Source: Stenocarpella maydis (taxonomy: Eukaryota; Ascomycota; Sordariomycetes; Diaporthales; Diaporthaceae). Taken from it: DNA of 64,000 nucleotides. Positions within the stretch are counted from its first letter, which is position 1. Every line of letters begins with the position of its first letter. Shown here piece after piece: positions 11,723-22,893 of this stretch. Below the pieces are notes generated by a model that saw only the letters and a program-made list of their open reading frames with translations, was not told where the DNA came from and did not search any database. The DNA lies in contig NQMI01000004.1 in assembly GCA_002270565.1 (NCBI GenBank), forward strand, positions 248,001 to 312,000, written 5' to 3'. Position numbers and translations under genes: made by a program.

Positions 11723-14700
11723 TCAGTTCCACCTGATATTCCCGTCCGGTCCCGGCGCGCCCCCGAGACCACTCAAGTCCATTCCTAAAAAGTTGTTGAT
11801 CTCACCGACACCGTCTGTTTCGAGGATGTTCATCAGTTCCATCTGCTGATCGGCACTCAAGCTACCGTGTCGCTGCGCCGCGAAGCCAAACCCCTGCGGC
11901 ATGCCATGGCCTCCGCCGCCACCACCAAACCCTCCAGGAGCGCTGGTCGGACTGGTACCTTCGTAGCTACCGCCACCCATGATCCCTGAAAAGGCTGCAT
12001 TGGATGCGGCGGATTCATTCCAGATCCCATGCGGCGAGTTCATCCCGTTGAATGCGTACGGTGAGATGAAGAGCGCTGGGGGAGAGAACCAGTCGCCAAG
12101 TGTCGCTTGTTGAGGTAACGGTCTTTGCTGCGGCTGCTGTTGGTGATGATTTTGCCTTTGGCCATTGACGACGTGAGGAGGGAGAGGGGGTACTGTAAAT
12201 GTCGGCGTACGATGAGCCGGCTGCTGGGGCGTTCGTTGTGGAGTCGGCTGTGCGTTGGGTGTTGATGGTGGGTCAAATCCCATGTCATCTGGAGCCGGCT
12301 CATACTTGACGTGTGCCGGAGGCACGGATTGCTGCTGGTCTGCGCCGATAGGCATGGGGTTGCTGTAGGGCATCTTCGGTGTAGGGCTCCCGGTCGCGTC
12401 CGAGTACGAAGTCGGAGGTGGCGAGAAGCTGTTCGGGGCCGTGTTCATTGACTCTGGTGGTGTTGGAAGCTGGTTCTGGGCCATGCCGGCTGGCGAAGAC
12501 TGGACAGCACCGCTTGGATTGAGTGGGTCACCGACATGCGGGGGCTCGCCTGGCGACGGCTGCTTGAAATCAGGCGGGAAATATCCGAATGAAGGGCGGC
12601 GACCCTCGGTCGGCTCGTTCTTGAATATGGAGTTGGAACGGAACGTTGGTTGCCGGAAAGGGTTTGAGTCAAAATTGAAGACGTTCATGTCCTCTGCCGA
12701 ATCCACAGTGTAACCAAATACAGGCTGTGTGAACACAGGACGTTGCTGATTCTGCGCATAGGCTGATCCGTTTGATACAGTCGTGGGCACAGAGTTCTCC
12801 GATGTGGCTGGTGAGTCATTGTCCACAAGTAACGGGGATGTGTAGGCGCTTGTTATCGAGGAGTCGGAAGGGTCGTTGTTGGTGTCGTAACTTTGGAGGC
12901 AGGCACGACCAAACACGGAGTAAAGTTGCGACGCATTCTTGGTTCCAGGCCACCGCTCAGAACACTGATCGATGACATCCAGGGCGACATTGACAATATT
13001 TTCCACATCTTCTTTAGGATGGGCTTCGCGGACTTCTCGGTACGAGATGGCCCACAAGAGCACATTCAACGACATGTTCAGGGTAAGAACAAAGACCCAA
13101 GTGATGTCGACCGCTGACTTCTTCACCTGCTGATTAGATAGGTTGATTATGTAGACCGCAGAGTCGTAGCATATTGCAGCCGAACGGCTGGACGGTCTTG
13201 GAATCTGCGGGGACGGCCGATGCAAGCTCATGACCATGGTGTGGTACCGCCCGGTGAACCTGTATTCGTGTCAGTACCTATTATGCAGAACGTCTCCATG
13301 AAGGAGGGCAGAAGTCATTACCATGGTTTGCACCATACTGGCTCATTTGGGGCCGAATCGATCCAATCCTTGATCTTACGTTCCATCTCGACGAAAACAG
13401 GGCTCTCAGCATCCTTCGGCTCTGGTCGCTTCTTCTCGTACAGACACCTTCGAATTTCGGCCTGGCGTACTCGCATCTTGCAGAAATGGATGGCGACCAG
13501 CTTTTTCTCGCTTGGCGGGCCAGGAAGTATACCGTCTGGCGTGATATTCTCGTCGTCAACGGTCTCAAAGAACTGAACATCCATAAAGTCGTCTCCTTTT
13601 GCGAAGCCATTGGGCCGGCCCATAGAATTCGCCAGCCCGAGCTCATTCCCGGTAACAATCCAGCCCATGCGGCGCCGCAGATCCATCTGAAGAGGGTCAA
13701 TCAACCCCATCGAATACCCGGCGGATATGGTTTTCTCGTCGGCCAGACCGAGTTGCTGGCAGATCTTTGTCGCAAGGCCGATAATATGGTAAACGACGGT
13801 CCGGGTTGGGGTGAGAAGCGAGTATGTACCGATGAGGACCAGACACTGCAGCGTCTTGAGATCCTTGGGACGTATGACATCTTCAAAGTACGCCATGGCA
13901 GCCACATAATAGCTATCGGCGAGGCCGGCATATTGGATATCGAGCTTCTGCAAGCTTATTGCCAGAACCATACGCACCACGAAGTTCTTGTAGGGGTCAG
14001 TATTGCCATTATAGACATCTTGCAGGTCCGTGTCAAACTGCTTCTCATGGAGTGTTGGCGTGAAATACTGGGCTGAGACAAAGGTTAGTGAGCCGAGACT
14101 TTGGCGCATTGCCGCATGGGCAACTGGCATAATATTTACCTCGCGAGTTGAACACTTCGACAAGCTTGTCTGCCACCTGTCGTGCCGGCAGCGTCTGGGC
14201 CGGAATCTCACTGACCATGGGAAAATTCTTTTTCCTCGCAGCCATTCCCGAAGGCCCACTGACGCTTGCGCCCATGTGGACGATGCTTTGCATTCTATCG
14301 AGACGATCTATTCTTCTCGCACGAACGTCAGGAAACAGTTCCGATATACGCTGGGAGTCTGTATATCGCTTGGCTTGGTCCATGAGCAGCCTCGTCATGG
14401 CGATACCGGAGCTAGGGCCCAAATATCGCGGCGTCTCGTCCGACTCGCTCAGTTTGACAAGACCGCCAGGGCGCACAAGGTCCTCCGCGCTCTCGGGATG
14501 GTCATTGTCGTCGTCGGTGTACTGGGACAGCTCCGCTTCCAGCTGGCGTACTTTTTGTTGGAGGTGGACGACATAGTTGCGGTTTATCTTCTTGTTTCTC
14601 GTGGTATCAAAGTATTCGCAGACCGAGCCGGATCGTTCACAAGGCAGACATCTGGGGAGCGTTGGGTCGCACCTCGTTTTTCGCTGTGATATTGTCAGCC

Positions 14701-15086
14701 TGGTCAATATTCTCTCGGGCTTCCCTGGAGCCCAACGCCAGGTTTAAAAAAAAAAATCATGAATGTGTTGTGGGGACAGCAGCCGCAGTGCCAACCACGA
14801 GGCGACCGAAAAAAACGGTCGGGGACAGGGACAGAGCATGGACAAGACCAAGTAAAAGGGAAGCACTTGCCTGTCTACAACGGCAACATGCTGTCAGGGT
14901 GTGTGCGATGCGGTGCGAGTTGACATCGCTCTCGTCGTCGCGCTGTTGTGTAGGAGGCCTGCGCAGGGACGAAGCGGACTGAGGCGGCTGGGGGGTGCGA
15001 GGAGGGCCGGGAGGGTTGTAAAAGTATTGGGGAGGCCGCGGGATGACAGGACCAAGCCCCTGGCGGAAGACGTCTGCGGCATCCAT
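11723..15086 (-). CDS. Zn2Cys6 transcription factor with fungal-specific TF domain (1015 aa)
   Basis: Nuclear DNA-binding regulator. Exons on the minus strand are 15086-14871, 14683-14140, 14072-13322 and 13259-11723; all phases close. The binuclear zinc cluster has perfect spacing: Cys67, 70, 77, 84, 87 and 94 (CX2CX6CX6CX2CX6C), followed by a coiled-coil dimerisation stretch (VVHLQQKVRQLEAEL). Residues about 240-600 form the fungal-specific TF (MHR) domain, with YFEDVIRPKDLKTLQCLVLI and a hallmark-like RRRMGWIV. The C-terminal 400 residues are low-complexity, rich in Pro, Gln, Ser and Gly. The first intron (14684-14870) starts with GCAAGT, a GC-AG intron lying between the second and third zinc cysteines. 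A 2.6-kb spacer separates its start from a second zinc-cluster factor. The target genes are unknown. Confidence 0.92.
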
Positions 15087-17650
15087 GGTTGTGGGTTGCG
15101 ACTGGTGAGAGGCCGGATAGGGATTGTTCGACTGGGTGCGCCGCGGCCCAGGGTATTGGTTCGCAGGGCTGGGAGGGTCGACCAGCCAGAGCAGAGCCTC
15201 AGCAGGTGACAGCTATGTCGTGTATCTAAGGGAAGAGGGAGGATGGAGGAGGGCGTAGTTCCGAAGGCATAAGGCTGTAGGATTGCTCGTCAACGAGTCG
15301 GGTCGGCGGTCGGCGGTCCAAGGCTGGGAGCCCTCGCGTGTGGTCGATTGTGTGGCAGGTTGCGTGACGACAGATAGGAGAGATGGTCGATCGGAAAGGA
15401 GGAAAGGCGGTGGCGATGGCAATGGAGTGCGTGCAGGAGTGGGCTTGTGCGCTGCTCTGTGGGTGGTGGTTGTTGTGGTTGTGGTTGGCGGCTGCGGTTC
15501 GGGTATGAGGTGTCGAGCCGGAGGTTCGGATTGAGGTTGAAGTTGTATAGGCGTGATTGGTGGTGCGCCTCGATATGATGATGGCTTGCCCGGCCTTGGT
15601 CTGGCTGGCCTGTGTCAAAGGCTCTGTCTCTCGTATTCGTATGCTTGCAGGAGAATACTATGTGCGGTGCCAGACTGGAGACTGGATGGGATATGTGGAA
15701 TCGTTGACCAGTTGACTTGGGTACGTCGGACAAGCACCAGAACTACGTAGTCTACATAGTCTACAATGTTACTCTCAGTGCGGGAACTTTGTGTATGAGG
15801 AACGTGGGGAGCAAGAATACGACAGCGGTTCAGTCTCGGAGCCTCGCCCCACCTCGCACGAGGGAGGAGCGAGGAAGGCCCTGGGTGTGTTGGGCGTACC
15901 AGACCTGAACAGGCTAGCAGGCTCGAGACTGGCGGGGCCCCCTTCTGCCCTGGCCCTCCTGGCACCTCTGCGCTCTCTGACTCAAACCGTCTTCTAGAAG
16001 GCCAAGGCCATGCTCGCTCATATATCAAAGCCGGACACCCCGTACGGAGTACTCTTTTGACTGCCTAGGTAAGTAGGTAGGTAGGGGCCTGGTCTTCTCT
16101 CCATCATATCTATCAAGCATACTCGGTACCTAGTCTCTTACTCTGTTGACCACTTACTCCCATTATCCCCTACCATGTAGAGTACCTAGTTAGGTACTGG
16201 TTAGGTCCATGTAGTGCGCACTGGAGCCCGGCACTGGACGTCTTGGCTCGATGCGGCACATGGCCGACCTTCACACGTACTTCAACCCCCATCTTGCTCC
16301 TGGAGAAGACGAGGCTCCCTACATGTGGCCGCATGCTAAGCATCCGCACAGCTTTTCCGGCGCGAATGGCAGCCCCGGGGAGTTGGAGACCATCCGGTAT
16401 CCGACGTTCTGCCGTGATGCATCACCATCGCTTCCAGGCTGTGGCGAGATCCATCTCATGTAGATCCATGGTCAACGGCCCATGATCTTGGTGTCGCATC
16501 TGGCGCGAGATCACCTGATTTCGGGTAGCCGTGAACCAGACAGACAACCTGGCAGCTGGCAGTTATTTTGGGATGCTTATAGGACTGGCCTTGGATGTAT
16601 TTCCGTCCAAATCTCGAAGACGAGTCGTCAGTAACGAGATTCGCCGACATTGCCTGGGATGCCTCGTCTGCAGATGCGACCAGGCCGGTGGGATAGACAG
16701 GCTTCCATGTCGTCGAGCTGCCGAGATGTTTGGTTCACGACACGGTATACACCTCAGCATTTCTTATGTATATTAAACCAAGTGCGTAGATAGTATCGCA
16801 TGTGGTTATTATTAGACAAGACTAGAGATCAAAGACAAAGGCATCGGCATTAGAGCCCGCATTGAAACAACCTTGACAGCCGAGGGCCTAGGCCCAGCTG
16901 GGCGATAGTGGGCAGCCCATTCCTTGCTCAGGACCATGCGAATGTGCTGTGTACCTGACCCTGACGGTACCTAGGTAGTATACATAGACAGACTATCCAC
17001 CATGTACGTGTCGCGGTACCCAAGTACTGTGTACAGCCGAGGGCTGGCGTGGTGGGGTCGTGTGTCCTGTCAGGGTTTGCCACCCCCCAACTCCAACCCC
17101 ACCGAGCCGTCGGGGTTCTCTCTCATCGCACCCAGCCGCTGCTGCTATCCATCCCAAGGCTGCCCTATCTGCTACTGCCTTGTGTCGTCGCCGTCAGTCA
17201 GTCACGCTCGTCGCAGACGCAGTCTCCTCGCCCATCGCCAATCAAACCAGCCTTCATTGCTCCAGTTGAGCACCCATCGTGCTCCCGTCTCTGCCACGCA
17301 TCCTCGGCCGTGTGCCCTCATTCCCACCTGTTTTGCACCTGACCCTGAAACGCAAGCGCTGCCTGCCTCCAGCATCCCGCCCAACCCCTGGCAGAGCAGA
17401 CGTTGACCAAGCCGTCTTGCTCCAGCCACTCTTCATAGCCTGCACTGCTTTCCGACGCAGCGTCTGTGAGGCCACTTGTTGCGAACATCTTCCCCGGACA
17501 CCATAGACCAGGCCTGCCCTTACCGACTCCCCCCGAGGGCTTTGCGCAGTGTGCTCAACCAGGTTAGGGTTCGAGACACAGTGTCACCCTCAACCCAGTG
17601 AACGTGATAGGGCAGCAGCGCCCCTGCTTTCAAATAGAGCAGCAACACGA
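15087..17650. promoter_or_regulatory. 2.6-kb divergent spacer between two zinc-cluster regulators
   Basis: It separates the starts of two oppositely oriented Zn2Cys6 factors. Both flanks look like long CT/CA-rich 5' leaders: 15087-15730 on the minus side and 17050-17650 on the plus side. The centre carries several TACCTAGGTA/TAGGTAGG-type short repeats (about 16064-16085, 16130-16205, 16970-16980) and a CGTACGGAGTACTC element near 16041. Small open frames such as 16251-16463 (+) could be upstream ORFs or chance. No domain was recognised. Confidence 0.55.
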
Positions 17651-20245
17651 ATGCCTAGGTCAAGTTTCTCGGATAACCCATTGTTGCGGGTATCACGACC
17701 TGTATCCGCCTGCTCGAGATGTGAGAGACGGCGCCTTCCCTGCCTTCTTTATCCCGGCCTCTTTGTTCCTCACTGACAACTTGCCCACTCAGGTCGAGCT
17801 GCCAAGGTCAAGGTGATTGCTCATCTTCACCCCCGCTCAAGGTCCGCGTGCTGAAAGCCATGTAGTGTGATGGCAAGCTCCCAGCCTGCACCGCCTGCGA
17901 GAAGGCTGGTCGCGAGAATGAGTGCTCTGCTGCCAACGACCAGTTCGCCCGCGGCAAGGAACGCAGGTATGATGATGTGGTGCTGTTTGGGGCCACTCCC
18001 CGTCTGCTTCTCTCGGGACACGCCTGGCTGACCCCGACCTCAGTTATGTCGCTGCACTCGAGCTGCGCATTGAGAAGCTTGAGCGTCGGCTGAATTACGC
18101 TCGCTCCAGGAAGGCTTCGGTGGCTAACCACGAGCAGGACGGGCCACTGTCTAGGGCGCAGCCTCAAGACCGCAAGGACTCGCTCGCAAACATCCGGGCA
18201 GCCATACACCGCAAGGCCGAGCGCAAAAGGGAAAATTCCGATGTCAACACCTTGATATCCGACTTTGGCTACATGTACGTGCTGACCTCGCTCCGATGTC
18301 CTTGCTTGCGGCTGGGCTGACCCGGACCAAGGTCCATCAATGCCACTACCCGCGACTTTGAGCCGACCCTCAGCAACATGACCTTTGCCCGTCTTATTCT
18401 TGCCGCTGTGATTAATGATCCCTTGCCTGAGCCGCAGTCCCAAAGCTTGCCGGACAAGCAGGCTGCTCATGCTATCGTACAGTACTACATGGCCAACATT
18501 TACCCCCTGTTTCCGCTATTCCCCGGTACGGTGCTGCTGTCAGCCCTTGAGGACATGTACCAGCAAGAGCGCCACGTCAGCAGCGCAAGCAAGTGGCTTG
18601 TATACATGGTACTGGCCACCGGTTCCATGGCCCAATCACGGAGCACCCAGGATGACTTCTACAAGAATGGTGTAGACTTCGCCTCTCACGCCCTCCAACT
18701 AGCCGACCGTGCACTGCAGCCTGGCCATGCCACTCAGATACAATCCCTTGCCGTCTTTACACAGTACGCCATGCTGGACCCGGCGCATTTCGACAGCTGG
18801 CACTTGATTGGCTTCACCTGCCGCGCTGTTGTTGATCTTGGCTTCCACCAGGACCCGCCAAATCAGAGCCAAGTCGATAGGGCAGCCCTCGATATGAGGC
18901 GCAGGACCTTTTATTGCGTTTACGCACTGGACAGGTTCGTTCACTCTGACGCTCCACGCAACTCTCCCAACTTGACCACTGACGGCTCTGGTTTCGCAGG
19001 GCAATCAGCATGGTGCACGCCCGCGCATTCTCTTTCAGCGACGATGCCATCAGGGTTGATTTGCCAGCCATGTCTGGCATAGGTCGCATAGCCTCCGTCG
19101 CTGGTACTATAACAGGCCCGCAGTCGCATGATCCTGCCATCCTGCTGTTCCAACTCCGTCGCATCCAATCGCAGTGGTACCAGACCTTGATTCAATCCGA
19201 TCCCAGCCAGCCTATCGAGGGCCACGACGGAGACGTCACTTCCTTCATCTGGCAAATGTGCCAGGATATGCGCGAGTGGGACGAGTCCCTTCCGGAAACT
19301 CTCCCCATCGGAATCCGGGAGCTCTTTGATCTGGAGCTGAAGTACAGTTACGTCTACTGTTTGGCTCCAAGCGCTCGCGCCCCAGTCATGACGGCTTACG
19401 GACGAATGTTGATCTTTGAATATGCCATCGCTTACCTGGACCACATCTATGGCATCGCTCATGGAAGCCCAGATCCCAACCCATCCCTGTACACCTATCA
19501 TGATGCGCTACGGGTCTTCTTCATGGGCAGCCAATTCATGGCAGTTCTACGAGACGCCGGCGACTCCATCCTCGCAGGGGCATCTGTCCCTATGCCGATC
19601 GCTCTGCCAGGAAGGGCGCCGCCACCACCTTTTCCAACCCGGACGAGTAACGACGACAACCTGACGAGAAGCATTCGTTGTCTTGAGCGAGTCAAGTTGA
19701 CCCTACAGAAATACGGCGAGAGGTGGACCAACGCACAGAGCTTGATGCAGAGTTTCAACACCATCAGTGAAGACCTTCTCGAGAATCTCAGGACGAAACA
19801 ACAGCAGGGTTTTCAATATGCTGTCGCTGCCCAGGCCCAGGCCCAGGCCCAGGCCCAGGCTCAAGCACGTGCACAGGCGCAAGCACAAGCACAGGCTAAT
19901 GCTCAGGCTCAAGCCCACATGCACCACCAGCATCAATACCACCAGTCTCCGCCTCCACGGCAATACCAGCATATTCCAGGCTCGATGGGAGGAGCCATGT
20001 CAGGCCAGATGCCCCTGCCAGGATCTGGTCAGATTCACCCTCAGATGCATCATGGGCAGTATACCATGTCGATGCAGCAGCAGCCGATGTACGTAACAAC
20101 GAGCCCGCCGGTGCAGCAAATGCAGATGCCGCCCCCTGCCCAGGGGCCGCCAATGCATCATCTTCAGCAGCGAGGCTCGCCGAATCAGGATGTCAAGTGG
20201 GAAAATGTCGACATCTCACAAATGATGGGGAGAGGTGCCTCGTGA
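17651..20245 (+). CDS. Zn2Cys6 transcription factor with Gln/Ala-rich C-terminus (756 aa)
   Basis: Exons are 17651-17720, 17793-17812, 17866-17966, 18044-18274, 18332-18934 and 19000-20245; all junctions are GT-AG and the phases close. The zinc cluster is CSRCRAAKVKCDGKLPACTAC plus Cys50 (CX2CX6CX6CX2CX8C). It is encoded by three exons, the middle one only 20 bases. A coiled coil (AALELRIEKLERRLNYARS) follows, then the fungal-specific TF domain, with YYMANIYPLFPLFPG, a glycine/serine helical core and a DMRRRTFYCVYALDR hallmark. The C-terminus has a (QA)n tract from CAGGCC repeats, a His/Gln/Pro-rich region and the final SPNQDVKWENVDISQMMG. It is a sequence-specific activator or repressor by family; I do not recognise the ortholog. 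Confidence 0.92.
19830..19916 (+). repeat. CAGGCC/CAAGCA microsatellite coding a Gln-Ala tract
   Basis: In-frame hexanucleotide repeat inside the last exon of the zinc-cluster gene. Perfect CAGGCC copies are followed by diverged CAAGCA/CAGGCT copies, giving about 25 alternating Gln and Ala residues. Length polymorphism between isolates would be expected. Confidence 0.85.
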
Positions 20246-21019
20246 AGCTCAAATTCCCAATCTTTCGGTCTCTGGCATTGCGTTGTGGAGGGCCAATTGC
20301 GGCGCTGACATCGAGGTATTCTCTCTGATGGGACCTGGTGACAAAAAGGCAAGGAAAAGGGTTGCATTGATGTTTTTGCTATTTTCTGGATACCTTATGA
20401 CAGTAACGAATGCATCAGTCGGAGTTTGCACTGGGAAAATCTGCTAACATCGACTTGCAAGAGCTCCATACTGCTGCCAAGATACCAACCAGATGCATAC
20501 GTAGACAATGAAGATCCGCCTTAAATCCCCCATTTGGTGCGTCTATGCATTCCATATGCCTCGTCTTCCATGACCGCCTCGGACACCAGCCCTAGCCAGG
20601 CCATTTCGCCATATCACTGCATATACTATATCAGTCTACTAATTATAGCCAGTAAGGTCTCGGCTTAGAGCATCGTCGAGGCCCTTTCGATATTCAGGCC
20701 TTGGGATAGTCCCAGATGCGAAATTCCATTTACTTGGTCTCGCGTCAGATACGAGGACAGCCAACATAGATTGCAAAAGGGATGCGCCGCATTCTTTTGA
20801 TATCACATACCGGTCAAACGGTAGACTTCGAGAGACAAAGGGTAGCATGTCACAAGCCGGGCATGCCAACGCTCGGATATTGGTCACCAAATTACAACAA
20901 AATAGCTTTGTTTGAGGAGCCAGATAACCTCCCATATAGTCCAAAGCGTATGTTATAAAGATGTTCCTGAGCTACAAGTGTGTGGGTAGTACCTTTCAGA
21001 GATTGATCGAAGGCTCCTG
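20246..21019. other. Intergenic, no supported gene
   Basis: About 770 bases. A minus-strand open frame ending at 20639 has a protein-like look (ACPACDMLPFVSRSLPFDRY) and could be a terminal exon after a TAG acceptor near 20974. I do not recognise it and could not build upstream exons. Confidence 0.4.
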
Positions 21020-22284
21020 TTGAGCAAGAGCGAAGTGCCGAACCTTTGGTTGAACATATTGGTGAAAGACAGACATTCTGGCTGCATAGACTCTGAATCT
21101 TTCGAAATGTCTGATATAACTGTGCCGGAGACTACTAGCTTGGGACGGGAAGACACCTTGGATGCCGGCGTGTTTTATGGTGCGCTGGAAATGATCAACA
21201 CGAGAAAGTCAACCAGAGAAGGGCCGAAGGAAAACAGATATTACATCCCCTTGGGGGAGCAGCAGGCAACAACGATAGTTTACGGGTTCCCAGCTCGGGA
21301 GCATCTCTCCCAGCTGCTCAGAGGCGCTGGCATCCCAGCAGTATCCGACCACGAGAACCGTGACGAAGTTCGTCAGGCCGCAGGGTGTTTCCAAGGCCCC
21401 CGTGACGAGGAGGATGGATACGCCATGTGGAACGTCGAAAGTGCGAACCAGGCTGCATTGCCACGGGTATGGACGTGGAAAAGTACGACTACGCGGGCCC
21501 AGAGCTCGCGTCGTGCAAGCTCCGGGCCAGCGTGCAGGGCTACCGGGAGATCCAAGATGTCATCCGCATCCTCCGTCGCCACACCCTCATCATCACGGGT
21601 TCCCTGTGCGGGATCCACGTCCACGTCGACGCTGCCACGCTCAGCCTCCAAGAACGTAAGAACGCTGTCCCTCTCTACCTCCTGGCCGAGAAGGGGTTCT
21701 TGTCGCTGATGGCGCCGCACAGGAGAGACCACGACACGTGGTGCGCCCCCGTCACCAAACAGAGCAAGCTGGCCGAGGACGCAAATGATATCTTAAACGA
21801 GATGAGCTCCCACTACAGCGAAGACGTCCGCGCACCAGGCTCTCTAAAGATTGACACCATGATGGCGCTCGTCCAGGAGTGCGCGAGCACTGAAGACCTG
21901 CAGGGAGCCCTGTTCAGCAGCAAGGTCCCACCTTTCCACCGCGCAGCCCTTCATCTGAAGCACATTGAGCAGACTAAGCCAAGGCTTACACGTTTTGAGT
22001 TTAGGCACTTCCAGGCATCTTTGGATCCTGAGGTCGTGGAACATTTTGTTGGCCTCTGCGTGGCGTTGGTACTATCCGCCAAGGGGCTCGGTGAGCCTGG
22101 GCGGCCCTCCATTGATGACGTGTATGAGGCTCTCAGCAAAGTCACGGATTGGAAGGACCTGCAACATACGATCTGTCATTGGCAAAGACTGCTTATGACC
22201 CACCCTGCCGCACCGGAGGACAGTTCCTTCCGACATGAACCCCTCCGAGTTGTCCTCATACTGGACGTCCTGCTCGAACAGTGA
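21020..22284 (+). pseudogene. Putative amidoligase-family gene (Amidoligase_2-like), frameshifted
   Basis: Two overlapping open frames together resemble fungal amidoligase-like proteins, members of the COOH-NH2 ligase fold that form amide bonds using ATP. The first frame (21020 to about 21465) has HLSQLLRGAGIPA and YAMWNVES. The second (about 21450-22284) has YDYAGPELASCKL, the family signature CGIHVHVDAATLSL, APHRRDHDTWC and RFEFRHFQASLDPE. Continuity requires a shift of frame near 21450-21470. A 50-bp GTGACG...CCAG intron at 21402-21451 would fix the frame but would delete the conserved MWNVES segment, so a real frameshift or sequencing error is likelier. The usual N-terminal GxExE-type motif is not visible. 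It looks like a decayed or mis-sequenced copy. Family call is from motifs only. Confidence 0.6.
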
Positions 22285-22893
22285 TGCTAGGCCATCGTCT
22301 TTTGTTTCCTCGTTAGATTGATTCCGGATGTCGTCCGACTGCAAGGTTTGTTGGCGTACGGAACGACTTTACTAGGTAGGCAGCCGGCTGGATGTTTTCC
22401 AGGCTCACTCTGTTATTCCCATATTTCCTCACAATTGGAATCTTTGCAAAATACTTAATTACATTAAGTTTTCTCTTTCTTCTCCTAGTCGCCCCTAAGG
22501 CTGTCAAATATGGTCGGTCTTCCCATGTCCTTCACGCAAGCGAGGATGGCCAGTACCTTTCGTCTGTTCCCCTTGCTGATACGTTGATACACATGCCTGA
22601 CGACATTTCACATACCTTTCGCCTGCCTGGCCGTGTATTTCCGTCTCTGTGGCCGGGATGGCATATCTGCGATGCGTGGATGTGCTGAAGTCACGCCAAA
22701 ACCGAACGTCCAGCGTTCGCCCGGGTCATAGGGTGTGTTCGCGATCTACATGCTCTGTTCTGGTAAAGCGGCTCTTGATTTGTAAAATCTACTAATTGCC
22801 CCTAACAGGGCTGAGTATGTCAGGGAACTGATCGACTTGTATTATCCAGGGATAAACATCGCTCAGGAGGCAAGTGTTTCAAGTGCGGACGAT
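22285..22893. other. Convergent spacer, no gene seen
   Basis: About 600 bases between the amidoligase-like relic and the 3' end of the 7-TM gene. Only short unremarkable open frames are seen. Confidence 0.5.

Noticed and set aside
15290..15733. 147-codon minus-strand frame upstream of the zinc-cluster start
   Set aside because: His/Pro/Gln/Ser-rich translation of a CA-rich leader; more likely 5' untranslated sequence.
20639..20973. Minus-strand frame with protein-like ACPACDMLPFVSRSLPFDRY
   Set aside because: Could be a terminal exon, but I could not identify a family or assemble upstream exons, so it is only mentioned in the spacer entry.
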